Origin: a virus
Length of the DNA: 29,008 bases
IMG/VR virus record: IMGVR_UViG_3300027759_000319
Location: 1 to 29,008 of that record
Direction: 5' to 3' (one strand)
The notes under the pieces were generated by a model. The model worked only from the letters and a program-made list of their open reading frames with translations, was not told the origin of the DNA and did no database searches. Below, piece by piece: positions 1 to 6,621 of this stretch. Made by a program: the position numbers and the translations under genes. Every line of letters starts with the position of its first letter. The first letter of the stretch is position 1.

Positions 1-63
1 AGAACACCACAGTTAATTGTGATCAGGTCATTAATACACGAGATGAGGCTAGTGTAGGGTCAG

Positions 64-168
64 TTAACTTATAATATTTAGTATTTCAGATACTAGTCCA
101 ATAACTACTACCGTAATCATTAATGTAATACCTATACAGTCAACTGCTTTATTTAGGAAAGTTTTCAT
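64..168 (-). CDS. Small single-pass membrane peptide (34 aa)
   Basis: A 34-residue peptide made almost entirely of one hydrophobic helix (about residues 8-33, rich in I, V, L and M) after a short basic N-terminus (MKTFLNK). The frame is open further upstream to 258, but that extension would run through the end of the next gene (stop at 179). The ATG at 168 gives a clean 10-base gap behind that gene, so I prefer it. No family is recognised. Single-helix peptides of this kind are common in phage accessory operons, where they often act at the host membrane; that role is inference only. It would be the last gene of the minus-strand run that begins at 2191. Confidence 0.4.
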   Translation of the reverse strand: MKTFLNKAVDCIGITLMITVVVIGLVSEILNIIS

Positions 169-178
169 ATGTTTTTTA

Positions 179-538
179 TTAAAGATTAATTTCTCTCCAT
201 GGAGTCTCTTGACCGAACCATTCCCGAATCTCTCCAGGTTTAGGCTGCGAACTTTCATAATTTGACCGCTCTTTATCTAAATATTTTTTTACATTAGCAG
301 CTTTCATTGATTCAGAAATAGTGGTCCAAGTATTAGCCAGGTCAGCCAATACAGAATCTTCAAAATTATATAGTAGACCATCTCGGTCAATCAGCACCCA
401 TTTTGCTGAATCTAATATAGCCCATCTGGTTGAAGTTGTTACCCCGTATAAAAATAGCATACGTGACTCTTCAAGTTCACCGTGCTCTTTAAGTAGTTGG
501 GTGAACACTAAGTTCCCCAAGTCTATTAAGTCCTTCAT
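179..538 (-). CDS. Hypothetical protein (119 aa)
   Basis: An unrecognised soluble protein of 119 residues with a helical, acidic N-terminal third, a tryptophan-rich middle and a polar C-terminus ending in WFGQETPWREINL. With the ATG at 538 it overlaps the end of the phosphoesterase gene by 50 bases. An internal ATG at 460 (MLFLYG) would remove the overlap and shorten it to 93 residues. The long form is chosen because its first 26 residues look like a normal amphipathic helix, but the start is uncertain. It appears cotranscribed with the upstream phosphoesterase. No function is proposed. Confidence 0.6.
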   Translation of the reverse strand: MKDLIDLGNLVFTQLLKEHGELEESRMLFLYGVTTSTRWAILDSAKWVLIDRDGLLYNFEDSVLADLANTWTTISESMKAANVKKYLDKERSNYESSQPKPGEIREWFGQETPWREINL

Positions 539-1130
539 TGTGTTTCTGTATTGTTTGTTTAATCCATTTAAAATTTACTGGCGTGTAATTTGTCAAGCAG
601 GTACATACTGAATAGGCATTTTTTATTGGGTGCACAATTGTGTGTGAGTGACCGTATAAATGATATGCACCATGATGTTTTCCATTAAATTCAAGAATTG
701 GATAGTGGAATAAGACAATTCTTCGATAACCAATCTGTTGGTCAGAATCAGGAAAGAAAATCTCATCATACTCTTTAAACTCTATAATCTTTGCGGCTTC
801 ACTAAGTTCTCTAAACCACATGTCAGTTATATGAGTATCATGATTACCCTTTAACCAAATAATATTTCCATTAAGCTGACTAAAAATCCATTTAAGATAA
901 CTCAATTTAATTCGATACATTGAAGCATCACCTAGGAAAAAAACAGTGTCATCTTCCTGTACTACTGAATTCCAACGAGCAATTATTTCATTATCATGCT
1001 CTTCAATTGACTTAAAGTTATGGAAACCTTCCTCAAATCTTAAAACATTACTATGATCAAAATGTGGATCACTTATAAACCAGGTCTTGGCTGGGTCGTA
1101 TATTTTATTGGGAGGTATTTGTATGCTCAT
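489..1130 (-). CDS. Calcineurin-like metallophosphoesterase
   Basis: This 213-residue protein carries the full motif series of the calcineurin-like metallophosphoesterases: DPH at 21-23 followed by H26, GD at 67-68, GNHD at 95-98, H142 in FHYP, and GHSH at 160-163. These side chains bind the two metal ions that activate water for phosphoester hydrolysis. The small size, with nothing beyond the core, fits the phage and bacterial subgroup acting on small phosphodiesters or nucleic acid ends, but the substrate cannot be read from the sequence. Its ATG overlaps the stop of the nucleotidyltransferase-like gene (ATGA), which suggests translational coupling and perhaps a functional pair (phosphodiesterase plus nucleotidyltransferase). 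Family certain, substrate unknown. Confidence 0.88.
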   Translation of the reverse strand: MSIQIPPNKIYDPAKTWFISDPHFDHSNVLRFEEGFHNFKSIEEHDNEIIARWNSVVQEDDTVFFLGDASMYRIKLSYLKWIFSQLNGNIIWLKGNHDTHITDMWFRELSEAAKIIEFKEYDEIFFPDSDQQIGYRRIVLFHYPILEFNGKHHGAYHLYGHSHTIVHPIKNAYSVCTCLTNYTPVNFKWIKQTIQKHNEGLNRLGELSVHPTT

Positions 1131-2191
1131 GCTAGTTTTTTACTAACATACTCAAAAGCGGTTTCGGCATCACTCATAACCTTAGCTCGCTGTTGATGAG
1201 CTAGATCGGTTTCAGCCTTGTTATATTTAGACGAAGACGTGTGCTTGTCTATTTTTATTTTGTAAATATCGACAACTTCCTGTAAGAATTCTTGAGAGTT
1301 CTTGTATTTAGATTTAGGAAGCTCAAATGTACCGTTTTGTTCCAAGGTTCTGGCAAATCCCAAAATACCATTGCAAATCTGTTCAAGACTTAATGCAGTC
1401 ACATCAATGCCAGGGTGCTGTTGCAAGTATTGATCAAGCTGAACTGCTCGCTTCTCTCCACGCGTAAATTCATCAGTAAATTCTGCAAGCTGTGATATGA
1501 ACCGGTTAAAATCTCTGGTGACTATTTGCTCTTCAACTCCCTTACGTAATAATGGATTAACCAGTTCGCCGCCCTTAATCTTGGCAACAACGCCTCGATC
1601 GGTTACCGAAACATCAAGCGCATTACCGAATGCTTGATATAAAAAACCTACAACAAATCCTTTAATACCCCGAATTGGCGTATATCGGGCTTTTGCCCAA
1701 TCTGATGAGTAATTAAATGTTGAAATAATATCAACTTGTACAGGGCCATCCGTTAAATTTATGACTAACTTAAGAGTACCTTCAGAGATGGCACGGGTTT
1801 CTTCTTTATCTAGGTCAGGTCGAGTTGTCTTGGCTAACCACTGTAAAAAAAGACCATTATATTTTTTAAGTGTATCAATTTCAGCTTGGCGGCCTTGAGG
1901 CTCATTGAGCGGATACATTACAAGAATATCAACATCACCGTATGCCTTTTCTGGATTCTCTTCAAGATCCTTTTTAAAATAGACACCTGATCCGCCTGGA
2001 CCAACTACAGTTAATGAATCAAATCCATGAGCCTGCGCCCATTGATTAAAATCGTCAAAAATATTTTCAAGAACCCCAATTGCCTCCTGTAAAACAGCCG
2101 GCGTTATTTTGGTTCCCTGTGTTTTAGTTGTTGCCCAGCCACCCATTTCATTTATTTGTAAAAAGTCAGTAAATGATTTAATATTCTTCAA
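1127..2191 (-). CDS. Nucleotidyltransferase-fold protein with capsid-targeting-like leader
   Basis: A 354-residue protein whose centre looks like a polymerase-beta-type nucleotidyltransferase. GPGGSG at 64-69 precedes DVD (D86, D88), and a third acidic residue follows in VQVDII (D154); this glycine motif plus DxD and a distant D is the family's catalytic pattern. Nucleotide and acceptor are unknown. The first 15 residues (MKNIKSFTDFLQINE) stand outside this fold and resemble the T4 capsid-targeting sequence with a cleavable INE site, so the protein may be packaged in the head. A GATAAATA box lies 21 bases before the ATG, inside the end of the upstream glycosylase gene, consistent with late expression. 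The C-terminal 150 residues are helical and unrecognised. The fold call is moderate; the leader is visible directly. Confidence 0.7.
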   Translation of the reverse strand: MKNIKSFTDFLQINEMGGWATTKTQGTKITPAVLQEAIGVLENIFDDFNQWAQAHGFDSLTVVGPGGSGVYFKKDLEENPEKAYGDVDILVMYPLNEPQGRQAEIDTLKKYNGLFLQWLAKTTRPDLDKEETRAISEGTLKLVINLTDGPVQVDIISTFNYSSDWAKARYTPIRGIKGFVVGFLYQAFGNALDVSVTDRGVVAKIKGGELVNPLLRKGVEEQIVTRDFNRFISQLAEFTDEFTRGEKRAVQLDQYLQQHPGIDVTALSLEQICNGILGFARTLEQNGTFELPKSKYKNSQEFLQEVVDIYKIKIDKHTSSSKYNKAETDLAHQQRAKVMSDAETAFEYVSKKLA

Positions 2192-2212
2192 AACTCTTAA
2201 TATTCTTTTAGA

Positions 2213-2220
2213 TATTTATC
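2213..2220 (-). promoter_or_regulatory. Late-promoter-like box GATAAATA
   Basis: GATAAATA on the minus strand, 21 bases upstream of the ATG at 2191 and overlapping the glycosylase stop codon. It differs from the T4 late -10 consensus TATAAATA only at the first base. The same core sits 19-32 bases before several other genes here, which supports a real promoter. Confidence 0.5.
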
Positions 2221-3022
2221 GCTGAACTTCCGGCACCCAATGGGTGGTACGGCCGTCTAGTGTCTCTTCACGAACAACCGTATTTCCGTTGGGGTCCTGT
2301 TTCTGTGCATAGACCTCAAACTCAAACGTAAATCCTCCAGTTTCTCCATTTACTTGTCGATAATTTCTGATACTTGCTCCACCTTGATCATATGAAGCCC
2401 GCATTATTAATTTACCCCAATTCCATAATTGACAAATCTCATCTTGTGTTAAATCCTGCACCAATCGATGTGGCGATATCCGGCAGCGATACAGCATTTC
2501 ACATTTAATATAGTTACCTATACCAGCAAATAGAGACTGGTTCATTAATGCTTCAGCCACCGTTTTTTTCTGAACTTTAGGAATCTCAACTTTTCTAATA
2601 AAATCATACATGCTCGAAGTTTGATCGTTTAACATATCTAGTCCAAGACTTGACAGTTTTTTTGAAAGCTCGGTCTTCAGTGTGAACTTTAAGGTGCCAA
2701 ATCGGCGCTGATCAACAAAGTACAGAGAAGTATCATCGTCAAAGCCTATTCGGAAATGACTATGCGGTTTAAGTTCAGTTGACCAATAACCGCTCATGCC
2801 CAGTGTTATCCACAGGCACGTCTCGTCACTAAATTCCAACCAGATAAATTTGCCTTTAACTCCACCGCCGATCACACGGACTGGCACTGAGGTTTTAACA
2901 GTAAGATCAGGTGCCCTTTTTAAGAAACGGCCACCGAGTACCTCAAATTGAGAAATTGTTTTATTTTTAGCGAATTCTGAGATTCCCTCATAAACTCGTC
3001 TGCATTCCGGTCCCTCAGGCAT
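2216..3022 (-). CDS. Fpg/Nei-family DNA glycosylase with zincless finger
   Basis: A 268-residue bifunctional base-excision glycosylase. It starts MPEGPE: Pro2 is the family's Schiff-base nucleophile and Glu3 the catalytic acid, which fixes the start at 3022 although the frame stays open to 3214. Other landmarks are the conserved lysine region GVKGKF (54-59), DQRRFGT (104-110) and the helix-two-turn-helix DNA-binding segment with GIGNYIKCE (167-175). The C-terminus lacks the four zinc cysteines. It keeps the outline of the hairpin, ending GRTTHWVPEVQ with the DNA-contacting arginine (R258), a 'zincless finger' as known from NEIL1. It likely removes oxidised bases and cuts the abasic site. It is divergent from the plus-strand gene at 3059 and groups with the UvdE, exonuclease and ligase genes. 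Confidence 0.9.
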   Translation of the reverse strand: MPEGPECRRVYEGISEFAKNKTISQFEVLGGRFLKRAPDLTVKTSVPVRVIGGGVKGKFIWLEFSDETCLWITLGMSGYWSTELKPHSHFRIGFDDDTSLYFVDQRRFGTLKFTLKTELSKKLSSLGLDMLNDQTSSMYDFIRKVEIPKVQKKTVAEALMNQSLFAGIGNYIKCEMLYRCRISPHRLVQDLTQDEICQLWNWGKLIMRASYDQGGASIRNYRQVNGETGGFTFEFEVYAQKQDPNGNTVVREETLDGRTTHWVPEVQR

Positions 3023-3024
3023 AA

Positions 3025-3032
3025 GATAAATA
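3025..3032 (+). promoter_or_regulatory. Late-promoter-like box GATAAATA
   Basis: GATAAATA on the plus strand, 26 bases before the ATG at 3059. Same octamer as at 2213-2220 on the other strand, and again in front of a gene with a capsid-targeting-like start. Confidence 0.5.
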
Positions 3033-3058
3033 ACTTTATAAAAATATACCAAAAACAA

Positions 3059-3526
3059 ATGAAAAAATACGTTGAAATTTTTGAAAAGTTTGAAAAAGCT
3101 TTTGACAATATGCCAATTAAGAAAAAGAAAGTTGATCAAGACGCCGATGGTGATACTGATTTTATTGATGCAAAAGTTGCTCAATACCAAAAAGGCGGTA
3201 TGACAAAAGGACAAGCAATTGCAAAAGCAAAACAGTTTGCAAAAAAGAATAATATCAAGGACTCTAATAAGTCAGTAAAAGAGGGCTTTTTTAATAGATT
3301 TATGAAACCTTCTATTGACCAAGCCTCTGATGATTCAGTAAAGGGCCAAGGACACAGTCAGCGAGGTAATGATGATTTAGCCACACCTGCGGGCGAATAC
3401 ATTATGTTCAATGGTCAAAAATTTAGTCAAGACGAAATTGATTATGCTGATTATAACGATCTTGGCAAAATTCCTAGAATTGAAGATGGCATGTTAATTA
3501 TTGCCAATCCAAATTGGAGTAATTAA
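3059..3526 (+). CDS. Small protein with possible packaging leader and EF-hand-like loop
   Basis: A 155-residue charged protein. The start MKKYVEIFEKFE resembles the capsid-targeting leader seen on other genes here, though without a clear cleavage site. Residues 20-25 are a lysine cluster, followed by a calcium-loop-like motif D26-x-D28-x-D30-G31-D32 with F35-I-D37, and then a helix with GGMTKGQAIAKAKQFAKK. From memory, similar DxDxDG-plus-helix modules occur in T4-like phage head-associated proteins; I cannot check this. The C-terminal half is acidic and unrecognised. It is the first gene of a two-gene plus-strand unit with 3580-3777, preceded by a late-type box and closed by a hairpin terminator. 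It may be a minor head protein; calcium binding is unproven. Confidence 0.65.
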   Translation: MKKYVEIFEKFEKAFDNMPIKKKKVDQDADGDTDFIDAKVAQYQKGGMTKGQAIAKAKQFAKKNNIKDSNKSVKEGFFNRFMKPSIDQASDDSVKGQGHSQRGNDDLATPAGEYIMFNGQKFSQDEIDYADYNDLGKIPRIEDGMLIIANPNWSN

Positions 3527-3579
3527 TCTAAAACTGGTTAACCGTTTCAAGTAAAACATATCAAATCAAAACTTAAAAT

Positions 3580-3777
3580 ATGTATTATTTAGCAAAACTA
3601 CGCTTTGAGTCAGAAGATGACAATGGCAAAACAAAAAAAATTAGAGAACAATATTTGGTACAGGCCTCATCGGTTGGGGAAGCTGAACAAAAATTAATGG
3701 ATCGATTTGGTCAAGGAATTTCGCCTTGCCAATTAGAGGCAGTTCAGGAGTCTAAAATATTGGGACTAATTGAGTAA
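3580..3777 (+). CDS. DUF4494-like small protein (65 aa)
   Basis: A 65-residue protein, MYYLAKLRFES..., with the charged segment GKTKKIREQYLVQASSVGEAEQKL. That order (aromatic start, basic turn, E-x-Y-LV-x-A, then S-x-x-EAE) recalls one repeat of DUF4494, a small protein family typical of Bacteroidetes whose members usually contain two such halves. The role of the family is unknown. The ATG is 53 bases after the previous stop, and the gene is followed at once by a strong terminator, so it is cotranscribed with the 155-residue protein. The similarity is from memory of the family pattern and is moderately secure. It is one of the hints for a Bacteroidetes host. Confidence 0.65.
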   Translation: MYYLAKLRFESEDDNGKTKKIREQYLVQASSVGEAEQKLMDRFGQGISPCQLEAVQESKILGLIE

Positions 3778-3781
3778 TTAA

Positions 3782-3805
3782 AAAAAGGGACTTACGTCCC
3801 TTTTT
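3782..3805. terminator. Bidirectional hairpin terminator
   Basis: Perfect 10-bp inverted repeat, AAAAAGGGAC and GTCCCTTTTT, around the loop TTAC, with A/T runs giving a U tract on both strands. It lies between the convergent genes 3580-3777 (plus) and 3819-4091 (minus), so it can stop transcription from both sides. Confidence 0.9.
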
Positions 3806-3818
3806 AAGTTTTTAAAGA

Positions 3819-4091
3819 TTACCATAATGGAGTTTCTCCGATTTGATCAAGTGCACAGTGAAAGCCTTGAAGCCGAGTTTTTGCTTCTAAAAAACAGCCA
3901 CACAGTCTACATCTGGTAAAGGTTGAGTCAAAGTGATCACACGTTTTACAAATAGAAAGCCTATGATTTTTAGTAGATTCTGAAACAAATACCTTATTTA
4001 TTATTTTAGAAAGAATTGTTGGTTCAGGAGTCTTTATTGTTGAAGAGCCACCGCAGCCGCAGTCTTCAGTTGTTGTGTTAGTTGTATCCAT
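3819..4091 (-). CDS. Cysteine-rich zinc-ribbon-like protein (90 aa)
   Basis: A 90-residue protein with two cysteine groups. The N-terminal DCGCGGSS is followed by a linker, then a zinc-binding pattern C48-x2-C51 with CRLCGCFLEAKTR and a final C78 before the end LDQIGETPLW. A CxxC pair plus CxLCGC is typical of small phage zinc-ribbon proteins, whose function is generally unknown. The ATG directly abuts the uvdE stop codon with no intervening base, so the two are very likely coexpressed. A link to DNA repair is possible from position only. Metal binding is likely; DNA binding is not shown. Confidence 0.7.
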   Translation of the reverse strand: MDTTNTTTEDCGCGGSSTIKTPEPTILSKIINKVFVSESTKNHRLSICKTCDHFDSTFTRCRLCGCFLEAKTRLQGFHCALDQIGETPLW

Positions 4092-5066
4092 TTAGGATTG
4101 ATTTTTTTCTAATATACTTTTATCATCAAACGGTAAATAGGTTTCACGTAGATTTGCACAATACATTCGATATTTAATTAGGGCAAGGTCTTTCATTTTA
4201 CACTCAAGCTCTATATCAAACGTACGGTTATAGGTATTTATTTGTTCATAAATATAGTCCGCATGAGACCGCGCAATTACTGATGCATCTTCGTATGTTT
4301 TTTTGCAACTTGAATAATGAGTTAATTGAGTAGCATTACCCCAAGTGGTTGAGGCTAGAATTAAAGCCTCTTCTTCAGTAAGCCCGCTAGTATTAAATCG
4401 GTGATGGTGAAAGTCAAAGGTAATTGGTGTTGATATTTTTTTATAAATTAAATTATATAAGTCAACTACTGAATACTGAGTTTCTTTATCATCATTTTCA
4501 ACAACAAGCCGCTTTTTTGTATTTGCGGATAATTTTTCAAAGTTAGTACAGAATCGCTCAGCTGCTGCCTCTTTATCACCATACGTGCCGCCAACATGGA
4601 TATTAATTGGAAACTCATGTGTTAATGGCAAGCCCATCAGATCCATAATTTCACAGTGCTGATCCAGATCCTTTAGCGTTTTTCTAACAACTGCCTCGTT
4701 TGGAGATGGTAATACATCAAATTGACCAGGGTGCATTGATATGCGTATACCATTGGCGGTTACAAACTCGCCAATCTTTTGTAAATCCTTTAAAATTTCA
4801 GAAAAATTAGGAAGCTTTTGAATTTCATATTCTGACATCCATGGAAAAATATCGCTTGATATTCGGTATACATAGATTTCATGCGTTAGATTCCAGCGTA
4901 GAATAGTAAGAACATCTTTTATATTTTGGTGTGCTAATAAACTACAGTAGTCTTGACCTTTTGCCTGAAAGGTCCGCTTAATCATTCCACGATTTGCTGT
5001 AATTTTTCTACTGGCTAATGATAAATTAATACAACAATAGCCCAAACGTACATTATTATCTTTCAT
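4092..5066 (-). CDS. uvdE: UV damage endonuclease (UvdE/UvsE family)
   Basis: A 324-residue protein with family features throughout: RLGY at 7-10, RISSDIFPW at 68-76, SMHPGQF at 110-116, NIHVGGTYGDK at 155-165, VVENDD at 188-193, DFHHHRFN at 218-225, H268 near the end of the barrel and ELECKMKDLAL at 286-296. This is the TIM-barrel metal enzyme that nicks DNA directly 5' of UV photoproducts and some other lesions, starting an excision pathway independent of photolyase and UvrABC. Length is normal and all metal-ligand motifs appear intact. A GTATAATA box ends 5 bases before the ATG. With the nearby exonuclease, glycosylase and ligase it forms a plausible self-contained repair set. Confidence 0.95.
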   Translation of the reverse strand: MKDNNVRLGYCCINLSLASRKITANRGMIKRTFQAKGQDYCSLLAHQNIKDVLTILRWNLTHEIYVYRISSDIFPWMSEYEIQKLPNFSEILKDLQKIGEFVTANGIRISMHPGQFDVLPSPNEAVVRKTLKDLDQHCEIMDLMGLPLTHEFPINIHVGGTYGDKEAAAERFCTNFEKLSANTKKRLVVENDDKETQYSVVDLYNLIYKKISTPITFDFHHHRFNTSGLTEEEALILASTTWGNATQLTHYSSCKKTYEDASVIARSHADYIYEQINTYNRTFDIELECKMKDLALIKYRMYCANLRETYLPFDDKSILEKNQS

Positions 5067-5071
5067 AATAT

Positions 5072-5080
5072 TATTATACT
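5072..5080 (-). promoter_or_regulatory. AGTATAATA promoter-like box
   Basis: AGTATAATA on the minus strand, with TATAAT ending 6 bases before the uvdE ATG. The ligase gene has GGTATAATA at the same spacing and the FkbM gene has the identical nonamer 19 bases out. No -35 box is evident. At this spacing the transcript would be leaderless or nearly so. Confidence 0.45.
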
Positions 5081-5090
5081 ACAAAATATA

Positions 5091-5723
5091 TTAAATTTGA
5101 CCAGTTGATTGGTAATCGGTAGTTGCAGTTCTAATAACTCTAACCACATCGAGTGCATCTTGCAGAGCCTCATGGGCTACTTTGCGTGTTAATTTACATC
5201 GATCCATACAGGTCTGTAAATTAGGTAAGCTTTTATCAACCTGCCAATCCATTAATAAGATTGATGGATCTATAATTCGCTGCCTAATTTGAATTTTATT
5301 TGACCAGCCGGATAATTTTTCTAAAAATAATTTATCAAAAGTGGCAAAGTTTTTGCCAGCAACAGTTATGCTAATTTGACTGGTGGTCTCATTGACTGGA
5401 CCTAATCCATTTGAGTTTAGCCACATTGAAAAAGACTGGGCAACCAGTGATTCAGGTAAAATATTATACTCACTTCTAATTGCAAGACGATCCTCTTTAT
5501 TTGAAGTTTGTAATTTTGCTAGAATTGATAAAATAGGTTGATTCATATCTAGCGCAAATGCTTGCCCAGTATATTTAGCGTGCTCAACAATACACTTAAA
5601 TTTAGGCAGTTGATCAAACGGTACCACATTTAAGGTATCTTCAATAACTGCACCAATTTGAAGAATTTGACAATACTCTGGATCTAATCCAGTTGTCTCA
5701 ATATCAATACTAACAAACCGCAT
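5091..5723 (-). CDS. DEDDh-type 3'-5' exonuclease
   Basis: A 210-residue exonuclease of the DnaQ superfamily. Exo I is DIETTGLD (D7, E9), Exo II is GKNFATFDKLFL (D130), and Exo III is AHEALQDALDVV (H184, D189); the histidine five residues before the last aspartate defines the DEDDh subclass. These residues bind two metals and remove nucleotides from 3' ends. There is no polymerase domain, so it is a stand-alone nuclease. The insertion of about 40 residues between Exo I and II (58-100) is larger than in oligoribonuclease. Substrate (DNA ends, RNA or oligonucleotides) is not decided. It lies 24 bases upstream of uvdE in transcription order, which suggests a role in DNA processing. Confidence 0.88.
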   Translation of the reverse strand: MRFVSIDIETTGLDPEYCQILQIGAVIEDTLNVVPFDQLPKFKCIVEHAKYTGQAFALDMNQPILSILAKLQTSNKEDRLAIRSEYNILPESLVAQSFSMWLNSNGLGPVNETTSQISITVAGKNFATFDKLFLEKLSGWSNKIQIRQRIIDPSILLMDWQVDKSLPNLQTCMDRCKLTRKVAHEALQDALDVVRVIRTATTDYQSTGQI

Positions 5724-5732
5724 GGTTATATT

Positions 5733-6134
5733 CTAAAAAGGTAAATCATCATCAGTTAACTCATCAAGTAGAGTTGTTGATTTAGAGATAGGTGCTGATG
5801 TATGAATATCATCAAAGTCGGTATCATCAGAAGAGTTTCCAATTTCTGCTCTTTTTTGACCACTAATTCTCCAAGCTTCAAGCGTTGTGAAATATTTTAC
5901 CTGACCAGTTTTATCAGTCCAGTCGCGGCCCTTTGGGTTAAATGATACAGTAACAGTATCTCCGATACCAAATGACTCCAGCATATCGCATTTTTCTTGT
6001 ACTAATTGAAATAGTATTTTTTGTGGGTACTTATCCCCTGTCTCAACGACAAATTCGCGTTTACGAAATCCTTTGTTAAATGTTTGGGCTGGAAATGCCT
6101 CAATGATTACCCCTGTTAATTCAAAATTGCTCAT
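5733..6134 (-). CDS. DUF3127 SSB-like protein
   Basis: A 133-residue protein matching DUF3127, an OB-fold-like family common in Bacteroidetes: start FELTGVIIEAFP, then FRKREFVVETGDKYPQKILFQL, then GDTVTVSFNPKGRDW and KYFTTLEAWRIS. The tail is acidic and ends DDDLPF, closely resembling the DDDIPF tip by which bacterial SSB recruits partner proteins. The probable role is binding single-stranded DNA during phage replication or repair, although DUF3127 proteins are poorly studied. It sits one base after the guanylate kinase stop and just before the exonuclease, in a replication and repair operon. The family call is fairly secure; SSB function is inference. Confidence 0.85.
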   Translation of the reverse strand: MSNFELTGVIIEAFPAQTFNKGFRKREFVVETGDKYPQKILFQLVQEKCDMLESFGIGDTVTVSFNPKGRDWTDKTGQVKYFTTLEAWRISGQKRAEIGNSSDDTDFDDIHTSAPISKSTTLLDELTDDDLPF

Positions 6135-6135
6135 G

Positions 6136-6618
6136 TTAAAAGTTTTGATTTGTTATTTTTATATTATAGTTTTTAAAGTTTTTAAAATCTTCGCGATCAG
6201 CCTCGAGTCTACGCTCAACTGAATCACCTGGCATTTTTCTCTCCAGTAATCTCTGTTTTCTTACCTCTTCATCAATATCTAAATAAATTACAGTTGATGT
6301 TTTTCTATCATCTTCGGATAATTGATTTAAACCAGACGGTGTCATAATAAAAATATCATCATTATAAAACTGCTTTTTAGTTGTTCCATAAATCCATCCA
6401 TTAAATGCAACCCATTCATAAAATTCGCATTTATCAATCATGTCCTGTGCATCAGGCTGTTTAATAAAAAAATAATCTTGACCGTCTATTTCATCTGGTC
6501 TTGGAGGTCTAGTTGTATAGCTTACGGCATATTTAAAACCCTGAGCCTCAAATATTTTACGAATATAGTCTTTGCCACTTGCAGCCTTGCCTACTAATAT
6601 TATTCGTTTGTGTTTCAT
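6136..6618 (-). CDS. Guanylate kinase-like protein
   Basis: A 160-residue P-loop kinase. GKAASGKD at 10-17 is the Walker A loop, SYTTRPPRPDEIDGQDYFF (33-51) is the GMP-binding signature of guanylate kinases, and YGTTKKQF follows the lid strand. The C-terminal lid and adenine-binding region (RKQRLLERKMPGDSVERRLEADREDF) is recognisable. It is shorter than bacterial guanylate kinase (about 200 residues), with the loss mainly at the C-terminus. It should phosphorylate GMP or dGMP to the diphosphate and feed phage DNA synthesis; T4 has a broader dNMP kinase for this. It lies between ligase and the DUF3127 gene with 1-3 base gaps. Confidence 0.85.
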   Translation of the reverse strand: MKHKRIILVGKAASGKDYIRKIFEAQGFKYAVSYTTRPPRPDEIDGQDYFFIKQPDAQDMIDKCEFYEWVAFNGWIYGTTKKQFYNDDIFIMTPSGLNQLSEDDRKTSTVIYLDIDEEVRKQRLLERKMPGDSVERRLEADREDFKNFKNYNIKITNQNF

Positions 6619-6621
6619 ATT

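Noticed and set aside
1-63. Possible tRNA or terminator at the left edge.
   Set aside because: No cloverleaf, stable hairpin with T run or open frame could be made out; nothing supportable is seen.
3023-3214. 64-codon N-terminal extension of the glycosylase frame.
   Set aside because: The hydrophobic extension would put residues before MPEGPE, but the catalytic Pro must be N-terminal after Met removal; it also overlaps the divergent gene at 3059.
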